Made by a program: the position numbers and the translations under genes
Shown: positions 1 to 8,095 of the stretch, one piece after another
Position numbering within the stretch: position 1 is the first letter of the stretch
Layout of the letters: each line of letters begins with the position of its first letter
Assembly (NCBI GenBank): GCA_963828705.1
Contig: CAWHGA010000011.1
Coordinates: 24,794-88,793 of the forward strand
Length of the DNA: 64,000 nt
Origin: CAWDJT01 sp963828705
GTDB lineage: Bacteria > Desulfobacterota > Syntrophobacteria > Syntrophobacterales > Syntrophobacteraceae
Direction: 5' to 3'
Notes under the pieces: generated by a model
Told to the model about the DNA's origin: nothing
What the model saw: only the letters and a program-made list of their open reading frames with translations
Database searches by the model: none

Positions 1-443
1 ATGGTTAAGGTCTTGTCGTTTCGAGAGTAACGGTAGTCAAAGGAACAATGAACTTCCACTGTGCTGACGCCATCTTGTTCGAGAAAGGGGATGGGAAACC
101 CCAGGGCGCCTCGGGTGATGTCGAGTTTTATACCGCGAATACGCACACTGGCAAAGGACGGGACCTTGTTCTGATAATCGAAGGCTTTGACGATGACTTC
201 AGCGGCAGTCCAAAAGCGCTTACCGGCCTTTTCGGCGATCTTGACGTCCTTGACCCGCAAAGAGTTGGTGAACAGCTCATAGCTTACAGGGGAATGCTGA
301 ACGTTAGCGTACGGCGAAATGCGAGCCTCCAGTGCAGCCATCCTGATATCAGCCAGCCGGCCCGCATAATAGTTCAAGCCGATGTAGCCACCAGCCACCA
401 GAAGAACCAGAACCGCGCCTATGACCGGAAAGCTTTTTTTCAT
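1..443 (-). CDS. Partial membrane-anchored AsmA/DUF945-like protein, N-terminal part
   Basis: The minus strand is open from an ATG at 443 to the window edge, about 147 codons, so the C-terminus lies outside. A GGTGGAG ribosome site precedes the ATG. The first residues (MKKSFPVIGAVLVLLVAGG) form a basic start plus one hydrophobic helix, an inner-membrane anchor or uncleaved signal. The rest is polar and beta-like, with phrases such as VKDVKIAEKAGKRFW and VRIRGIKLDITRG. These resemble the start of AsmA-like or DUF945-like periplasmic proteins, but that link is weak. An overlapping plus-strand ORF (48-509) is its shadow. Function unknown; that the gene is real is fairly sure. Confidence 0.65.
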   Translation of the reverse strand, partial: MKKSFPVIGAVLVLLVAGGYIGLNYYAGRLADIRMAALEARISPYANVQHSPVSYELFTNSLRVKDVKIAEKAGKRFWTAAEVIVKAFDYQNKVPSFASVRIRGIKLDITRGALGFPIPFLEQDGVSTVEVHCSFDYRYSRNDKTLT

Positions 444-771
444 GCGAATCTCCACCGAATCTCCATCATTCCGGCATGCTTTCGTCGGGTACGAAGCATT
501 AAAGGATAAATGTCGAGCCCTAACTAAATTGGAGGGCTCCAAACACGGGTCCGTTTTGAATCGACACAAAGATATTGCCACGCATGGCTGGTAGGCCGGC
601 CAAAAACCTGCCGGACTCGATACCAACCCAGTATCCGCGCTTGAATCGCAGCTTGCCTTTGGCCTATACGAATTCATCTGTACTGTCAATTCCGAAACAA
701 GGCAGCACGGAGATTGGACCATCTAATTATCCAAATCTGACCACTCGCAGCTTACTCCCTGTTGAGCCGGC
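444..771. other. Intergenic region between divergent genes
   Basis: Spacer between the minus-strand partial gene and the nitroreductase promoter. A 66-codon plus-strand frame at 575-775 has no ribosome site and no recognisable domain, so I do not call it. No tRNA or strong hairpin seen. Confidence 0.5.
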
Positions 772-801
772 TTGACCGGAGGTGAGTTTCCTTACTATAC
801 T
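772..801 (+). promoter_or_regulatory. Sigma70-type promoter for the nitroreductase gene
   Basis: A -35 box TTGACC at 772-777 and a -10 box TATACT at 796-801, separated by 18 bp. Transcription would start near 808, giving a leader of about 107 nt before the ATG at 916. Sequence-based prediction only. Confidence 0.5.
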
Positions 802-915
802 GCGCTCGTATTCCAAAGCTGCCGAGTCCACCAGTTCCGGATGCCGGTTGTTCTCGCAGTTTCAGCTCGTTGCCTCATGCGCGAAGCGTTTGTCTGAACC
901 CTTCAAGGAGTCACT

Positions 916-1440
916 ATGTCCACCAGCTCTACTACTCCAGAGGTCCTCAAAGCCATTGTTGAACGCCGCAGTATCCGCCATTTCCTTGATGCCCCGGTCC
1001 AGCGCGAGCTTCTGCTGGACATCCTGCGTGCCGCCAGTTGGGCGCCTTCTGGGCTGAACAACCAGCCCTGGAGGTTCGCCATTGTCTGGGATGCAGACCT
1101 CAAAGAGAAACTGGCGGGTTTGACTCGATATGCCAGCACCTTACGGGCCGCGGCGGTATTGGTGCCGGTGTTTCTGGATCTTGACGGCAGCTATGACCGG
1201 CTAAAGGATAGTCAGGCTGTGGGAGCGTCCATCCAAAATTTTCTTTTGGCGGTGCATGCGCATGGATTGGGGGCAGTGTGGATCGGAGAGATCCTCAAAA
1301 ACGCCGACCAGGTGCGCGCCCTTTTGGGGCTGCCCGAGCGTCTGGAACTGATGGCGGTTGTCGCCGTCGGCCATCCGGCCCATTGCCAGCAGACCTCACA
1401 TCGGCGTCCGCTCGAAGAACTCATTGTTTTTGAGAAGTGA
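916..1440 (+). CDS. Nitroreductase family protein (FMN-dependent oxidoreductase)
   Basis: 174 residues, the usual size for small nitroreductase-fold proteins. The N-terminal motif ERRSIRHF (residues 17-24) is the typical FMN-phosphate contact. APSGLNNQPWRF (about 43-54) is the conserved ASW-PS--N-QPW segment of the family, and GLGAVWIGEI (about 116-125) matches the helix near the flavin. These enzymes use NAD(P)H to reduce nitroaromatics, quinones or other electrophiles as homodimers; the substrate cannot be read from sequence. An AAGGAG ribosome site lies just upstream and a sigma70 promoter about 110 nt upstream. The next gene follows after 60 nt, so both may be co-transcribed. Confidence 0.88.
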   Translation: MSTSSTTPEVLKAIVERRSIRHFLDAPVQRELLLDILRAASWAPSGLNNQPWRFAIVWDADLKEKLAGLTRYASTLRAAAVLVPVFLDLDGSYDRLKDSQAVGASIQNFLLAVHAHGLGAVWIGEILKNADQVRALLGLPERLELMAVVAVGHPAHCQQTSHRRPLEELIVFEK

Positions 1441-1500
1441 CAAGCGAAATCATCCGCCTCCGCCACTTGGGCCCAATTTGACCCGGAAGGAATCATCCTC

Positions 1501-2133
1501 ATGATCTTGGAACGCTTGGTTGTCGGTATGTTGCAGACCAATTGTTATCTTCTGGCTGATCCTCAAACCCGTCAGGCAGCGGTGATCGATCCTGGCGGCG
1601 ATGTTGATCGGATCATTGCCCGCCTTCAGCACCACCAGCTGGATGTGGTGAGCATCCTTAACACGCACGGGCACTTCGACCACGTGCTGGACGCTTGGAC
1701 ACTCAGAGCTAAGGTCGGCGGCCTGGTCGCCCTGCATCGCGATGATCAGGCTATTCTCGAGGACCGCGCCGTAGGCCTCATGGCCATGTTCAGCTCGCTG
1801 AAGAAATCCGCCAAAGGCACCGTGGATCGCTGGCTTCAAGAAGGCGACCAGGTTCAAGTGGGTGGGCTGCTCCTTGAGGTATTGGAAACCCCTGGACACA
1901 CACCGGGTCATGTGTCCTTCTACCTGCCGGCAGCCAATCTGATCTTCGTGGGTGATACCCTGTTTGCCGGCTCCATCGGCCGGACTGACTTCCCCGGGGG
2001 ATCCTATGACCAGTTGATCCGCTCGGTTCAAACCAAGATCTTTCCTTTGGACGAAGGCACCAGGGTCTATCCGGGTCATGGTCCGGAAACCACGGTAGGC
2101 GAGGAGAAGCGAATGAATCCCTTTTTTCAGTGA
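1501..2133 (+). CDS. MBL-fold hydrolase, glyoxalase II / YcbL-like
   Basis: 210 residues with a single metallo-beta-lactamase domain. Metal-binding motif THGHFDH (about residues 55-61) supplies the His/Asp ligands; GHTPGH (about 126-131) gives the third His; FVGDTLFAGSIGRTDFPGG (about 142-160) carries the bridging Asp and is characteristic of the glyoxalase II/YcbL group; VYPGHGPETTVGEE supplies the last His. The protein lacks the C-terminal helical domain of classical GloB, so it is the short YcbL type, which hydrolyses thioesters such as S-lactoylglutathione in vitro. A downstream AT-poor hairpin around the stop (CCCCATGG...CCATGGGG) may attenuate transcription. Confidence 0.87.
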   Translation: MILERLVVGMLQTNCYLLADPQTRQAAVIDPGGDVDRIIARLQHHQLDVVSILNTHGHFDHVLDAWTLRAKVGGLVALHRDDQAILEDRAVGLMAMFSSLKKSAKGTVDRWLQEGDQVQVGGLLLEVLETPGHTPGHVSFYLPAANLIFVGDTLFAGSIGRTDFPGGSYDQLIRSVQTKIFPLDEGTRVYPGHGPETTVGEEKRMNPFFQ

Positions 2134-2203
2134 ACCCCATGGTTTTGGTCATGGGGTTGGAGACACACTACTGAGCACCAGAACCTTCTTGGAGGAGGAA
2201 ACG

Positions 2204-2665
2204 ATGCGACACAATGCCGGCAAGAGCATTGGATTTGGGTGGGTCCTGCTGATGATCGTGGCCCTGATCACGGGGGGGATTTGGGGTTGCGCCTCCACGC
2301 CGTGGAGTTCGGACAACGAGCCCGCAAGCGACGGCAGCCAGCGGCGCCCCCTGGCCTATGATTTTCCTGATGTGAAGATTCCCAGCGAAGTGGAACTGGT
2401 GCCGAAGGCCTCCTATGTCTTTCAGGGCCCCAAGACCAAAGCCGGCTTGCTGGTGTTCAAGGGCCGGGTCGAAGGTCGATCGGTGGTCGATTTCTTTCAG
2501 AACGCCATGCCGCGAGAGAATTGGCAATTCAAGGGCGGATTTCGGACCAAACGTTCGGTGCTGGTTTTCGAGAAGCCGGAGAAAATCTGCCTCGTCAATA
2601 TCTATGAAGACCTCTACTATACCTATGTTGAAATCTACCTCACTCCGGTTGGCGGACCAGTATAG
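2204..2665 (+). CDS. Predicted lipoprotein of unknown function
   Basis: I start at ATG 2204 because a strong GGAGGAGG lies 5-12 nt upstream; an in-frame TTG at 2189 would put the ribosome site inside the gene. The product is 153 residues. A signal peptide with lipobox GGIWGC ends at about residue 29, so the protein should be anchored to a membrane on the periplasmic side. The mature part has a compact repeat-free domain: a GLLVFKGRVEGRSVVDFF segment followed by MPRENWQF and LVFEKPEKICLVNI. That pattern is common in uncharacterised lipoproteins of this phylum. It stands at the head of a tight block with coaBC (21 nt gap). No enzymatic motif seen. Confidence 0.75.
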   Translation: MRHNAGKSIGFGWVLLMIVALITGGIWGCASTPWSSDNEPASDGSQRRPLAYDFPDVKIPSEVELVPKASYVFQGPKTKAGLLVFKGRVEGRSVVDFFQNAMPRENWQFKGGFRTKRSVLVFEKPEKICLVNIYEDLYYTYVEIYLTPVGGPV

Positions 2666-2686
2666 ACCCATCCAAGGAACACCGGC

Positions 2687-3895
2687 ATGATCCAGGGCAA
2701 GACCATTCTGTTGGGTGTGACTGGCGGAATTGCCGCCTATAAGGCCGCCGAACTGACCAGGCTCTTCGTCAAGGAGCAGGCGACGGTCCAGGCGCTTATG
2801 ACCGCCAACGCTCAGCGGTTCATCACACCGCTGACGCTCCAGGTGCTGACCGGCCAACCGGTCTGCAGCGATCTCTTTGACCTGCAGTTTGAATCTCAGA
2901 TCGGACACATTCAGGTGGCCCGCGCCGCTCACCTGGCGGTGGTAGCACCGGCAACCGCCAATGTGTTGGCCAAGCTGGCGGCGGGAATCGCCGACGACTA
3001 CCTGACCACAGTGTTGTTGGCCACCACGGCTCCCGTCTTGCTCTGCCCGGCAATGAACGTACACATGCTGCAACACCCCGCAACTCGACGCAACCTGGAA
3101 ACCCTACGTGGACTCGGATATCACATTGTTGAGCCGGCTTCCGGAGCATTGGCCTGCAAGGAAGAAGGTGAAGGCCGGCTGGCGGATCTGCCGGATATTG
3201 TCGAAGCGGCGCGCCGACTGTTGACCCCCCCTACCCTGCTGGGCCGACGCATCCTGGTTTCCGCCGGCCCCACATGGGAAGCCCTTGATCCGGTTCGCTT
3301 CGTCACTAACCCATCCACCGGCAAGATGGGGTTTGCCATCGCCACGGTGGCCGCACGACGGGGAGCGCAAGTTCATCTGGTTACCGGTCCGTCGGTTCTG
3401 TGTGCCCCTCCTGGTGTTGAGGTTTGCCGAGTAGTAAGTGCCGAACAAATGAAGACCGCTATCGACGCTCTTGCTCCCAACATGGATGCGGTCATTATGG
3501 CGGCGGCCGTTGGCGATTATCGCCCGCAGGCTGTCGCGGCGCAAAAGATCAAAAAAGATGAAGCTCAACTCCAGGTCACCATGGTCAAAAACCACGATAT
3601 CCTGGCGCATCTCGGCCAAGTTAAGCCATCTCATCAGGTGCTGGTCGGATTTGCCGCTGAGACCGACAATCTCATCGCCAATGCAACTGAAAAGCTGCGC
3701 AACAAGAATCTTGATTTTATCGTCGCCAACGATCTATCCCAACAGGGGTCAGGATTCGCCTGTGACACCAATCAGGTGAAAATCCTCTATCGTGGCGGAG
3801 AAATAGATGATTTGCCCTGCCTGCCTAAGGACCGAGTGGCCGGACTGATTCTCGATCGAATAGAGTCTCTCTTTGGGCCGGACCCCCATCGATAG
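2687..3895 (+). CDS. coaBC: Bifunctional phosphopantothenoylcysteine decarboxylase / phosphopantothenate-cysteine ligase
   Basis: 402 residues, full length for CoaBC. The flavoprotein decarboxylase half shows GVTGGIAAYKAAEL near the start and the substrate-recognition clamp PAMNVHML (family PxMNxxMW, here ending in Leu). The ligase half starts near residue 185 with VSAGPTWEALDPVRFVTNPS, followed by TGKMGFAIA, the dimer/nucleotide segment, and KIKK. Together they convert 4'-phosphopantothenate and cysteine, with CTP, to 4'-phosphopantetheine in coenzyme A synthesis. AAGGA lies upstream of the ATG. Preceded by the lipoprotein gene (21 nt), followed at once by the uracil-DNA glycosylase gene. 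Confidence 0.95.
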   Translation: MIQGKTILLGVTGGIAAYKAAELTRLFVKEQATVQALMTANAQRFITPLTLQVLTGQPVCSDLFDLQFESQIGHIQVARAAHLAVVAPATANVLAKLAAGIADDYLTTVLLATTAPVLLCPAMNVHMLQHPATRRNLETLRGLGYHIVEPASGALACKEEGEGRLADLPDIVEAARRLLTPPTLLGRRILVSAGPTWEALDPVRFVTNPSTGKMGFAIATVAARRGAQVHLVTGPSVLCAPPGVEVCRVVSAEQMKTAIDALAPNMDAVIMAAAVGDYRPQAVAAQKIKKDEAQLQVTMVKNHDILAHLGQVKPSHQVLVGFAAETDNLIANATEKLRNKNLDFIVANDLSQQGSGFACDTNQVKILYRGGEIDDLPCLPKDRVAGLILDRIESLFGPDPHR

Positions 3896-4019
3896 AGGAT
3901 GGGCTGATTGATAAAACCAACGCTGAGAAGCGAACAGCATTCACTCCACCATGATCTACAGCGGCTCCGCTGGCTATTGACCGGCTACGGCACGGCTGGC
4001 TTGCTCCATTGGCCCCGCG

Positions 4020-4673
4020 GTGCACCGGCAACTGCCGGCGACCAATGCCCTCCTATGCGTGGATCTGCCAGCCGCGAGGCAGGACCTTCGAGCCGATGAT
4101 TCGGCCCCGCGGCTGGCCGACCTCCGCCAGGAGATCGGCGATTGCCGCCGCTGCCGTCTGCATGAGGGTCGCTCCAAGCTGGTTTTTGGCGACGGGTCGC
4201 CGACCGCCCGGCTGGTATTTGTGGGGGAGGCCCCCGGCTTTGAAGAAGATCGGCAGGGCTTGCCGTTTGTGGGGCGAGCGGGGCAACTGTTGGACAAAAT
4301 GATCCAGGCCATAGGGATGAGCCGTCTGGAAGTGTACATCTGCAATGTGGTGAAGTGCCGGCCGCCGCAAAACCGTAACCCTGACGCGGATGAGGTGGCG
4401 GCCTGTTCGCCGTTCCTGCGTCGCCAGATCGAGACCATTAAGCCGAGAGTGCTTTGTCTGTTGGGCAACTACGCTACTCAAACGCTTTTGCAGACAACCC
4501 TGAATATCTCTCAATTACGCGGCAAACCGCTGTTCTGGCGCGGTATTCCGGTGGTGGCGACGTTTCATCCCGCCTACCTGTTGCGCAATCCCGGCCACAA
4601 GGCCGCCACCTGGTCGGATTTGATTCGGGTAATGGAGTTCCTCAACCAAAGGACCGGGCTCAATAACCATTGA
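4020..4673 (+). CDS. Uracil-DNA glycosylase, family 4 (Fe-S type)
   Basis: 217 residues from GTG 4020. Family-4 hallmarks are present: GDCRRCRLHEGRSKLVFGDG supplies two of the four Fe-S cysteines, GEAPGFEEDRQGLPFVGRAG is the uracil-binding and water-activating motif (GEAPG), YICNVVKCRPPQNRNP and ACSPFLRRQI supply the other two cysteines, and TFHPAYLLRNP is the DNA-intercalating motif with catalytic His. It removes uracil from DNA. A second frame opens at TTG 3908 right after coaBC and encodes HHDLQRLRWLLTGYGTAGL, which resembles the leading helix of this family. A single inserted base near 4000-4025 would join both into a protein of about 254 residues. Confidence 0.9.
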   Translation: MHRQLPATNALLCVDLPAARQDLRADDSAPRLADLRQEIGDCRRCRLHEGRSKLVFGDGSPTARLVFVGEAPGFEEDRQGLPFVGRAGQLLDKMIQAIGMSRLEVYICNVVKCRPPQNRNPDADEVAACSPFLRRQIETIKPRVLCLLGNYATQTLLQTTLNISQLRGKPLFWRGIPVVATFHPAYLLRNPGHKAATWSDLIRVMEFLNQRTGLNNH

Positions 4674-4695
4674 GCCCTGAGCAGACTGGACGCCC

Positions 4696-5994
4696 ATGCA
4701 TACGATGCATCGTTTCTGGTTGATCGGCCTCATCATAGGTCTGGTAGCAAGCGGTGGCAGCTCTGCGGTCGCTTCGGGCCATATCAATCTGGTTACCATT
4801 CAGGATAGCATCAACCCCGGGTCTAAGGATTTTCTCGAACGGGCCATCGAGCGTTCGGCAGAAGATCGCGCGGAATGCCTGGTGATCCTGCTGGATACTC
4901 CTGGCGGACTGATGACCACTATGCGCGGCATGGTGCAAGCCATCATGAATGCCCCCTTGCCGGTTGTGGTCTATGTCTCTCCAGGCGGTGCACAGGCGGC
5001 ATCCGCTGGGGTCCTGGTCACCATCGCCGCCGACATTGCCGCCATGGCACCCGGCACCAACATTGGTGCCGCTCACCCGGTGACGGGTACCGGCGGGGAC
5101 ATCCCCAAGACCATGAACGACAAGGTGATGAACGATTTTCTCGCCTTCAGCCGCAGCGTCGCCACGGAGCGCGGCCGCAACGCCGAATGGGTGGCCATGG
5201 CGATTCGCGAGAGCGCTTCCATCACGGCGGATGAAGCGTTTGCCGCCAATGTCATCGACTTGGTCGCCAATGATCTTGACGATCTCATCGCCAACATCGA
5301 CGGCTACCAGGTCGAACGCAAGGGGTTCAGCAAGACCCTCCACGTCAAAGGGCTGGAGCGGCGCACGGTGTCACCCGAGTGGCGGGATCAGGTGCTTCGC
5401 ATCATTGCCGACCCGAGCGTGGCTTATCTGCTACTGATGGTTGGCCTGGCCGGGCTTTATTTCGAACTCTCCCACCCCGGGACCGTATTCCCTGGCGTCG
5501 TCGGCGGCATTTCCCTGGTGGCCGCCGCCTATGCTTTCCAGAAACTCCCGGTGAACTATGCGGGTTTTCTTTTCATCCTGCTGGCGGTGGTTTTCTTCAT
5601 TCTGGAGATCAAGGTGGCCTCTTATGGTATGCTAAGCTTTGCGGGCGTCCTCAGCCTGGTGATTGGTTCTCTGATGCTATTCCGAGTGCCTGGTGGGGTC
5701 GGCCGCTTGAGTTTGACCGTGCTACTGCCTACCATCGGGGTGATCTCGGCATTCTTTGTGACCCTTGCCACTCTGGCTTTCCGGGCGCAAACGCGCAAAC
5801 CCACTACCGGAAAGGAGGGCCTCCTGGGGGCAGTCGGGGAAGTGCACAAGGACCTCAGTCCGGACGGAAAGGTGTTTGTGGAAGGTGAACTCTGGAACGC
5901 TTGTGCTGACGAGCCGATCCCGCAAGGGACCAAGGTTCGAGTCGTGGAGATCGAGGATTTGAAGTTGAAAGTCCAGAGGATCGATGCTAGATAA
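4696..5994 (+). CDS. nfeD: NfeD family membrane-bound serine protease (ClpP class)
   Basis: 432 residues, the long NfeD form. A signal sequence (about 1-26) is followed by a ClpP/crotonase-fold protease domain: LLDTPGGLMTTMRG, then YVSPGGAQAASAGVLVT carrying the nucleophilic Ser, and KVMND carrying the candidate catalytic Lys of the Ser-Lys dyad. From about residue 240 come four or five hydrophobic helices, then a C-terminal OB-fold NfeD domain (about 360-432, with GEVHKDLSPDGKVFVEGELW). NfeD proteases cleave membrane proteins, including stomatin-type partners. The next gene is a slipin, the usual functional partner, so the pair probably forms a membrane quality-control unit. Alternative start ATG 4705 cannot be excluded. 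Confidence 0.92.
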   Translation: MHTMHRFWLIGLIIGLVASGGSSAVASGHINLVTIQDSINPGSKDFLERAIERSAEDRAECLVILLDTPGGLMTTMRGMVQAIMNAPLPVVVYVSPGGAQAASAGVLVTIAADIAAMAPGTNIGAAHPVTGTGGDIPKTMNDKVMNDFLAFSRSVATERGRNAEWVAMAIRESASITADEAFAANVIDLVANDLDDLIANIDGYQVERKGFSKTLHVKGLERRTVSPEWRDQVLRIIADPSVAYLLLMVGLAGLYFELSHPGTVFPGVVGGISLVAAAYAFQKLPVNYAGFLFILLAVVFFILEIKVASYGMLSFAGVLSLVIGSLMLFRVPGGVGRLSLTVLLPTIGVISAFFVTLATLAFRAQTRKPTTGKEGLLGAVGEVHKDLSPDGKVFVEGELWNACADEPIPQGTKVRVVEIEDLKLKVQRIDAR

Positions 5995-6057
5995 ACCGAT
6001 CGCCGGATGGGCGCGGCCGCAGCTCGGCCAAATCCGATCCAGAAAGGAGAGAACTCC

Positions 6058-6834
6058 ATGCCATACGGAATGATAGCCATTGTCGTTCTGGTGGTGCTCT
6101 TTTTGGTGAATGCCATCCGTATTCTCAACGAATACGAGAGGGGTGTCATCTTCCGCCTAGGACGAATCATCGCCGCCAAAGGTCCAGGTATCATCATTTT
6201 GATTCCCCTGCTGGATCGCATGCAGAAAGTCAGCCTGCGGCTGGTTACCATGGATGTGCCCCCTCAGGACGTCATCACCCGCGACAACGTATCCATCAAG
6301 GTCAGCGCTGTGATCTACTTTCGGGTCATGGATCCGGTCAAAGCCATCGTGGCCGTGGAAAACTACCTCTACGCCACAACCCAGCTGGCTCAGACCACCT
6401 TGCGCAGTGTCTGTGGCCAGGCCGAATTGGATGAACTCCTGGCCGCCCGGGATAAGATCAACGATGAGCTGCAAAACATCCTGGATCAGCACACCGAACC
6501 CTGGGGTATCAAGGTTAGCGTCGTGGAGTTGAAAAACATCGACCTGCCTCAGGAGATGCAGCGAGCCATGGCGCGTCAGGCTGAAGCGGAACGCGATCGC
6601 CGGGCCAAGATCATCAATGCCGATGCGGAGTTCCAGGCTTCGGCCCAACTGGCTGAGGCTGCCAAGATTATCCAGGACCATCCGGTGGCCCTTCAGCTGC
6701 GATTCCTCCAGACTTTGAATGAAGTGGCGTCAGAGAACAATTCGACCACCATTTTCCCCGTCCCCATTGATCTGTTTAGACCGTTCATCCAATTTGCCGA
6801 GCGTTCGGCAAGGCAAACTGAAGGAAAGGAGTAA
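6058..6834 (+). CDS. Slipin / SPFH (stomatin-prohibitin) family protein
   Basis: I choose ATG 6058, preceded by AAAGGAGA; an in-frame upstream start at 6007 lacks a ribosome site. The product is 258 residues. One N-terminal membrane helix (residues 4-20) is followed by the SPFH domain: EYERGVIFRLGR, KGPGIIILIPLLDRM, VTMDVPPQDVITRDNVSIKV, YFRVMDP. Then comes an alanine/glutamate-rich coiled coil (ARQAEAERDRRAKIINADAE) and a C-terminal tail. This is the p-stomatin/slipin pattern. Slipins form cage-like oligomers at the membrane and are substrates or regulators of NfeD proteases. It lies 63 nt downstream of nfeD and 4 nt upstream of the Rho_N gene, so all three are probably one operon. Confidence 0.92.
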   Translation: MPYGMIAIVVLVVLFLVNAIRILNEYERGVIFRLGRIIAAKGPGIIILIPLLDRMQKVSLRLVTMDVPPQDVITRDNVSIKVSAVIYFRVMDPVKAIVAVENYLYATTQLAQTTLRSVCGQAELDELLAARDKINDELQNILDQHTEPWGIKVSVVELKNIDLPQEMQRAMARQAEAERDRRAKIINADAEFQASAQLAEAAKIIQDHPVALQLRFLQTLNEVASENNSTTIFPVPIDLFRPFIQFAERSARQTEGKE

Positions 6835-6838
6835 CCAA

Positions 6839-7168
6839 ATGGGAAAGAACAAGGAAAAGGCCGTCAAGGAAAAACCCCTGGAGAAAATGACCGCCAAGGA
6901 ACTTCGTGAATTGGCCCTCACCCTGCAAGGCATTGTCGGTGTTCACGCCATGAACAAAGATGAACTCGTGGCCGCCATCAAGGACGTGAAGGGCATCGTG
7001 ACCGAAAAGACCAGGAAAATAGCCGTAGATGTTCGCAGTATTAAGTCCAAAATACAGGAACTGCAGGCCAGGAAAGATCAGGCCAAGGTGGATGGCAATA
7101 CCAAGATGGTCGATGCCCTGCGCCGCCGAATCAGCAATCTTAAGAAAAGGACGCGCCGGGCCGCATAG
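6839..7168 (+). CDS. Small basic protein with Rho N-terminal-like (SAP-type) domain
   Basis: 109 residues from ATG 6839, with GAAAGGAG a few bases upstream inside the end of the slipin gene. Residues 17-48 (MTAKELRELALTLQGIVGVH, then MNKDELVAAIK) match the helix-extended-helix Rho_N/SAP fold that binds nucleic acids in transcription terminator Rho. The rest is a lysine/arginine-rich coiled coil (TKMVDALRRRISNLKKRTRR). Small proteins of this kind are common in Desulfobacterota, function unknown; binding to RNA or DNA is an inference from the domain and charge. Last gene of the nfeD-slipin operon. Confidence 0.75.
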   Translation: MGKNKEKAVKEKPLEKMTAKELRELALTLQGIVGVHAMNKDELVAAIKDVKGIVTEKTRKIAVDVRSIKSKIQELQARKDQAKVDGNTKMVDALRRRISNLKKRTRRAA

Positions 7169-7742
7169 CCTGGCGCCCTGGCAGATGTTCGCTGCACGAG
7201 TTGGTCTGAAAATGGTTTGATACCTACTCCTACAACGGAGCCTGGAAACTGCTGTTTGTGGGGCGGGCTTGTCAGCCGCCCCTTGCGGACTGCCTGGAAT
7301 TGGCGGACAGGGATGTCCGCCCTCCACTGGCAAGGTTCTAGGCCTTCTGCTGGTGGACGCGTTGGTTTACACCATAGGTTGAGGTTGTTTCAAACACGCC
7401 CGAAACCATCTTCAGCGTTATCAATTGGGTGATCCGATGACACTCCGATCAGCCCGATTCTGATGCTGAGTCCCCATACTACAACGCAAACCGATTCCAA
7501 CACGATTCGCATCCGCCACCGTGCCCTCCTCCCGGCTTGAATATTATTGACATAGGATCAACCATTTCGCATAATCACAATTTGATTCCGGTTCAGTAAT
7601 CATTAACTGTAGACGGGCTCTGTGTTTGTAGGGTTCAGCCTCCGACTGCTGGACCCAAGCGTGGCGTGGTGAAATCGGTTCTCGGCGCATGTGGATTATT
7701 ATTTCTCGCTGATTGGTTGGCATCGATGATGAGGTGTACGCT
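7169..7742. other. Intergenic region with paired hairpins
   Basis: No convincing gene. The only notable structure is the pair of GC-rich hairpins at 7260-7321. The stretch 7322-7742 shows no ribosome site coupled to a conserved frame and no tRNA fold. Confidence 0.5.
7260..7321. repeat. Two adjacent palindromes, REP-like
   Basis: First hairpin: GGGGCGG at 7260-7266 pairs with CCGCCCC at 7276-7282 around a 9-nt loop. Second hairpin: GGCGGACA at 7302-7309 pairs with TGTCCGCC at 7314-7321 around a GGGA tetraloop. Twin hairpins about 20 bp apart fit a REP-type unit; no oligo-T follows, so a rho-independent terminator is unlikely. Confidence 0.5.
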
Positions 7743-7943
7743 ATGCAGGTGAAAAAAGGTGTCGTTTCCGCCATTGCTGCCGCGGTGCAGATGTACATTG
7801 AGACCCAGCAGCAGGTGAGTGCCCCTGCGGAAGAAGCTCGGAGCTATCAACCTCCAGGACCGGCCTATAGCCCATGGTTGGTGGGTGGCCGGCAGGCGGC
7901 CATGGATTTGCGCCGCATGTGGCAGATGCGTCTGGCCCGCTAG
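7743..7943 (+). CDS. Small conserved protein encoded upstream of pyruvate carboxylase subunit B
   Basis: 66 residues from ATG 7743, with GAGG about 10 nt upstream. An N-terminal hydrophobic/amphipathic segment (KKGVVSAIAAAVQMYIETQQQ) is followed by a proline-rich linker and a C-terminal basic helix (SPWLVGGRQAAMDLRRMWQM). The size, position before an OadA-type gene, and one helix plus soluble tail recall the small gamma/OadG-like subunits linked to biotin-dependent carboxylases, but the sequence is not a standard OadG and I do not assign that name. About 150 nt separate it from pycB. Confidence 0.55.
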   Translation: MQVKKGVVSAIAAAVQMYIETQQQVSAPAEEARSYQPPGPAYSPWLVGGRQAAMDLRRMWQMRLAR

Positions 7944-8095
7944 GGGATATGGTTCCGACAGAGAGCATTGCCACAATTGCTGGATTCGATCTGACTGTTG
8001 AAGCTGTGATTCGTGACGGTGACAAAACATCCCCATTGAGCACCCTGGACATCAAGTGAGCGCAACGTTGGACATCGGGAATAAGGAGAATCAGG

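Noticed and set aside
48..509. Plus-strand frame of 153 codons
   Set aside because: Antisense to the partial minus-strand membrane-anchored gene, which has a ribosome site and a signal anchor.
7190..7330. tRNA-like stems after the Rho_N gene
   Set aside because: The hairpins do not form a cloverleaf and no T-loop motif is present.
7949..8059. 36-codon frame between the small protein gene and pycB
   Set aside because: AGGGG is only two bases from the ATG and no homologue is known to me; could be chance.
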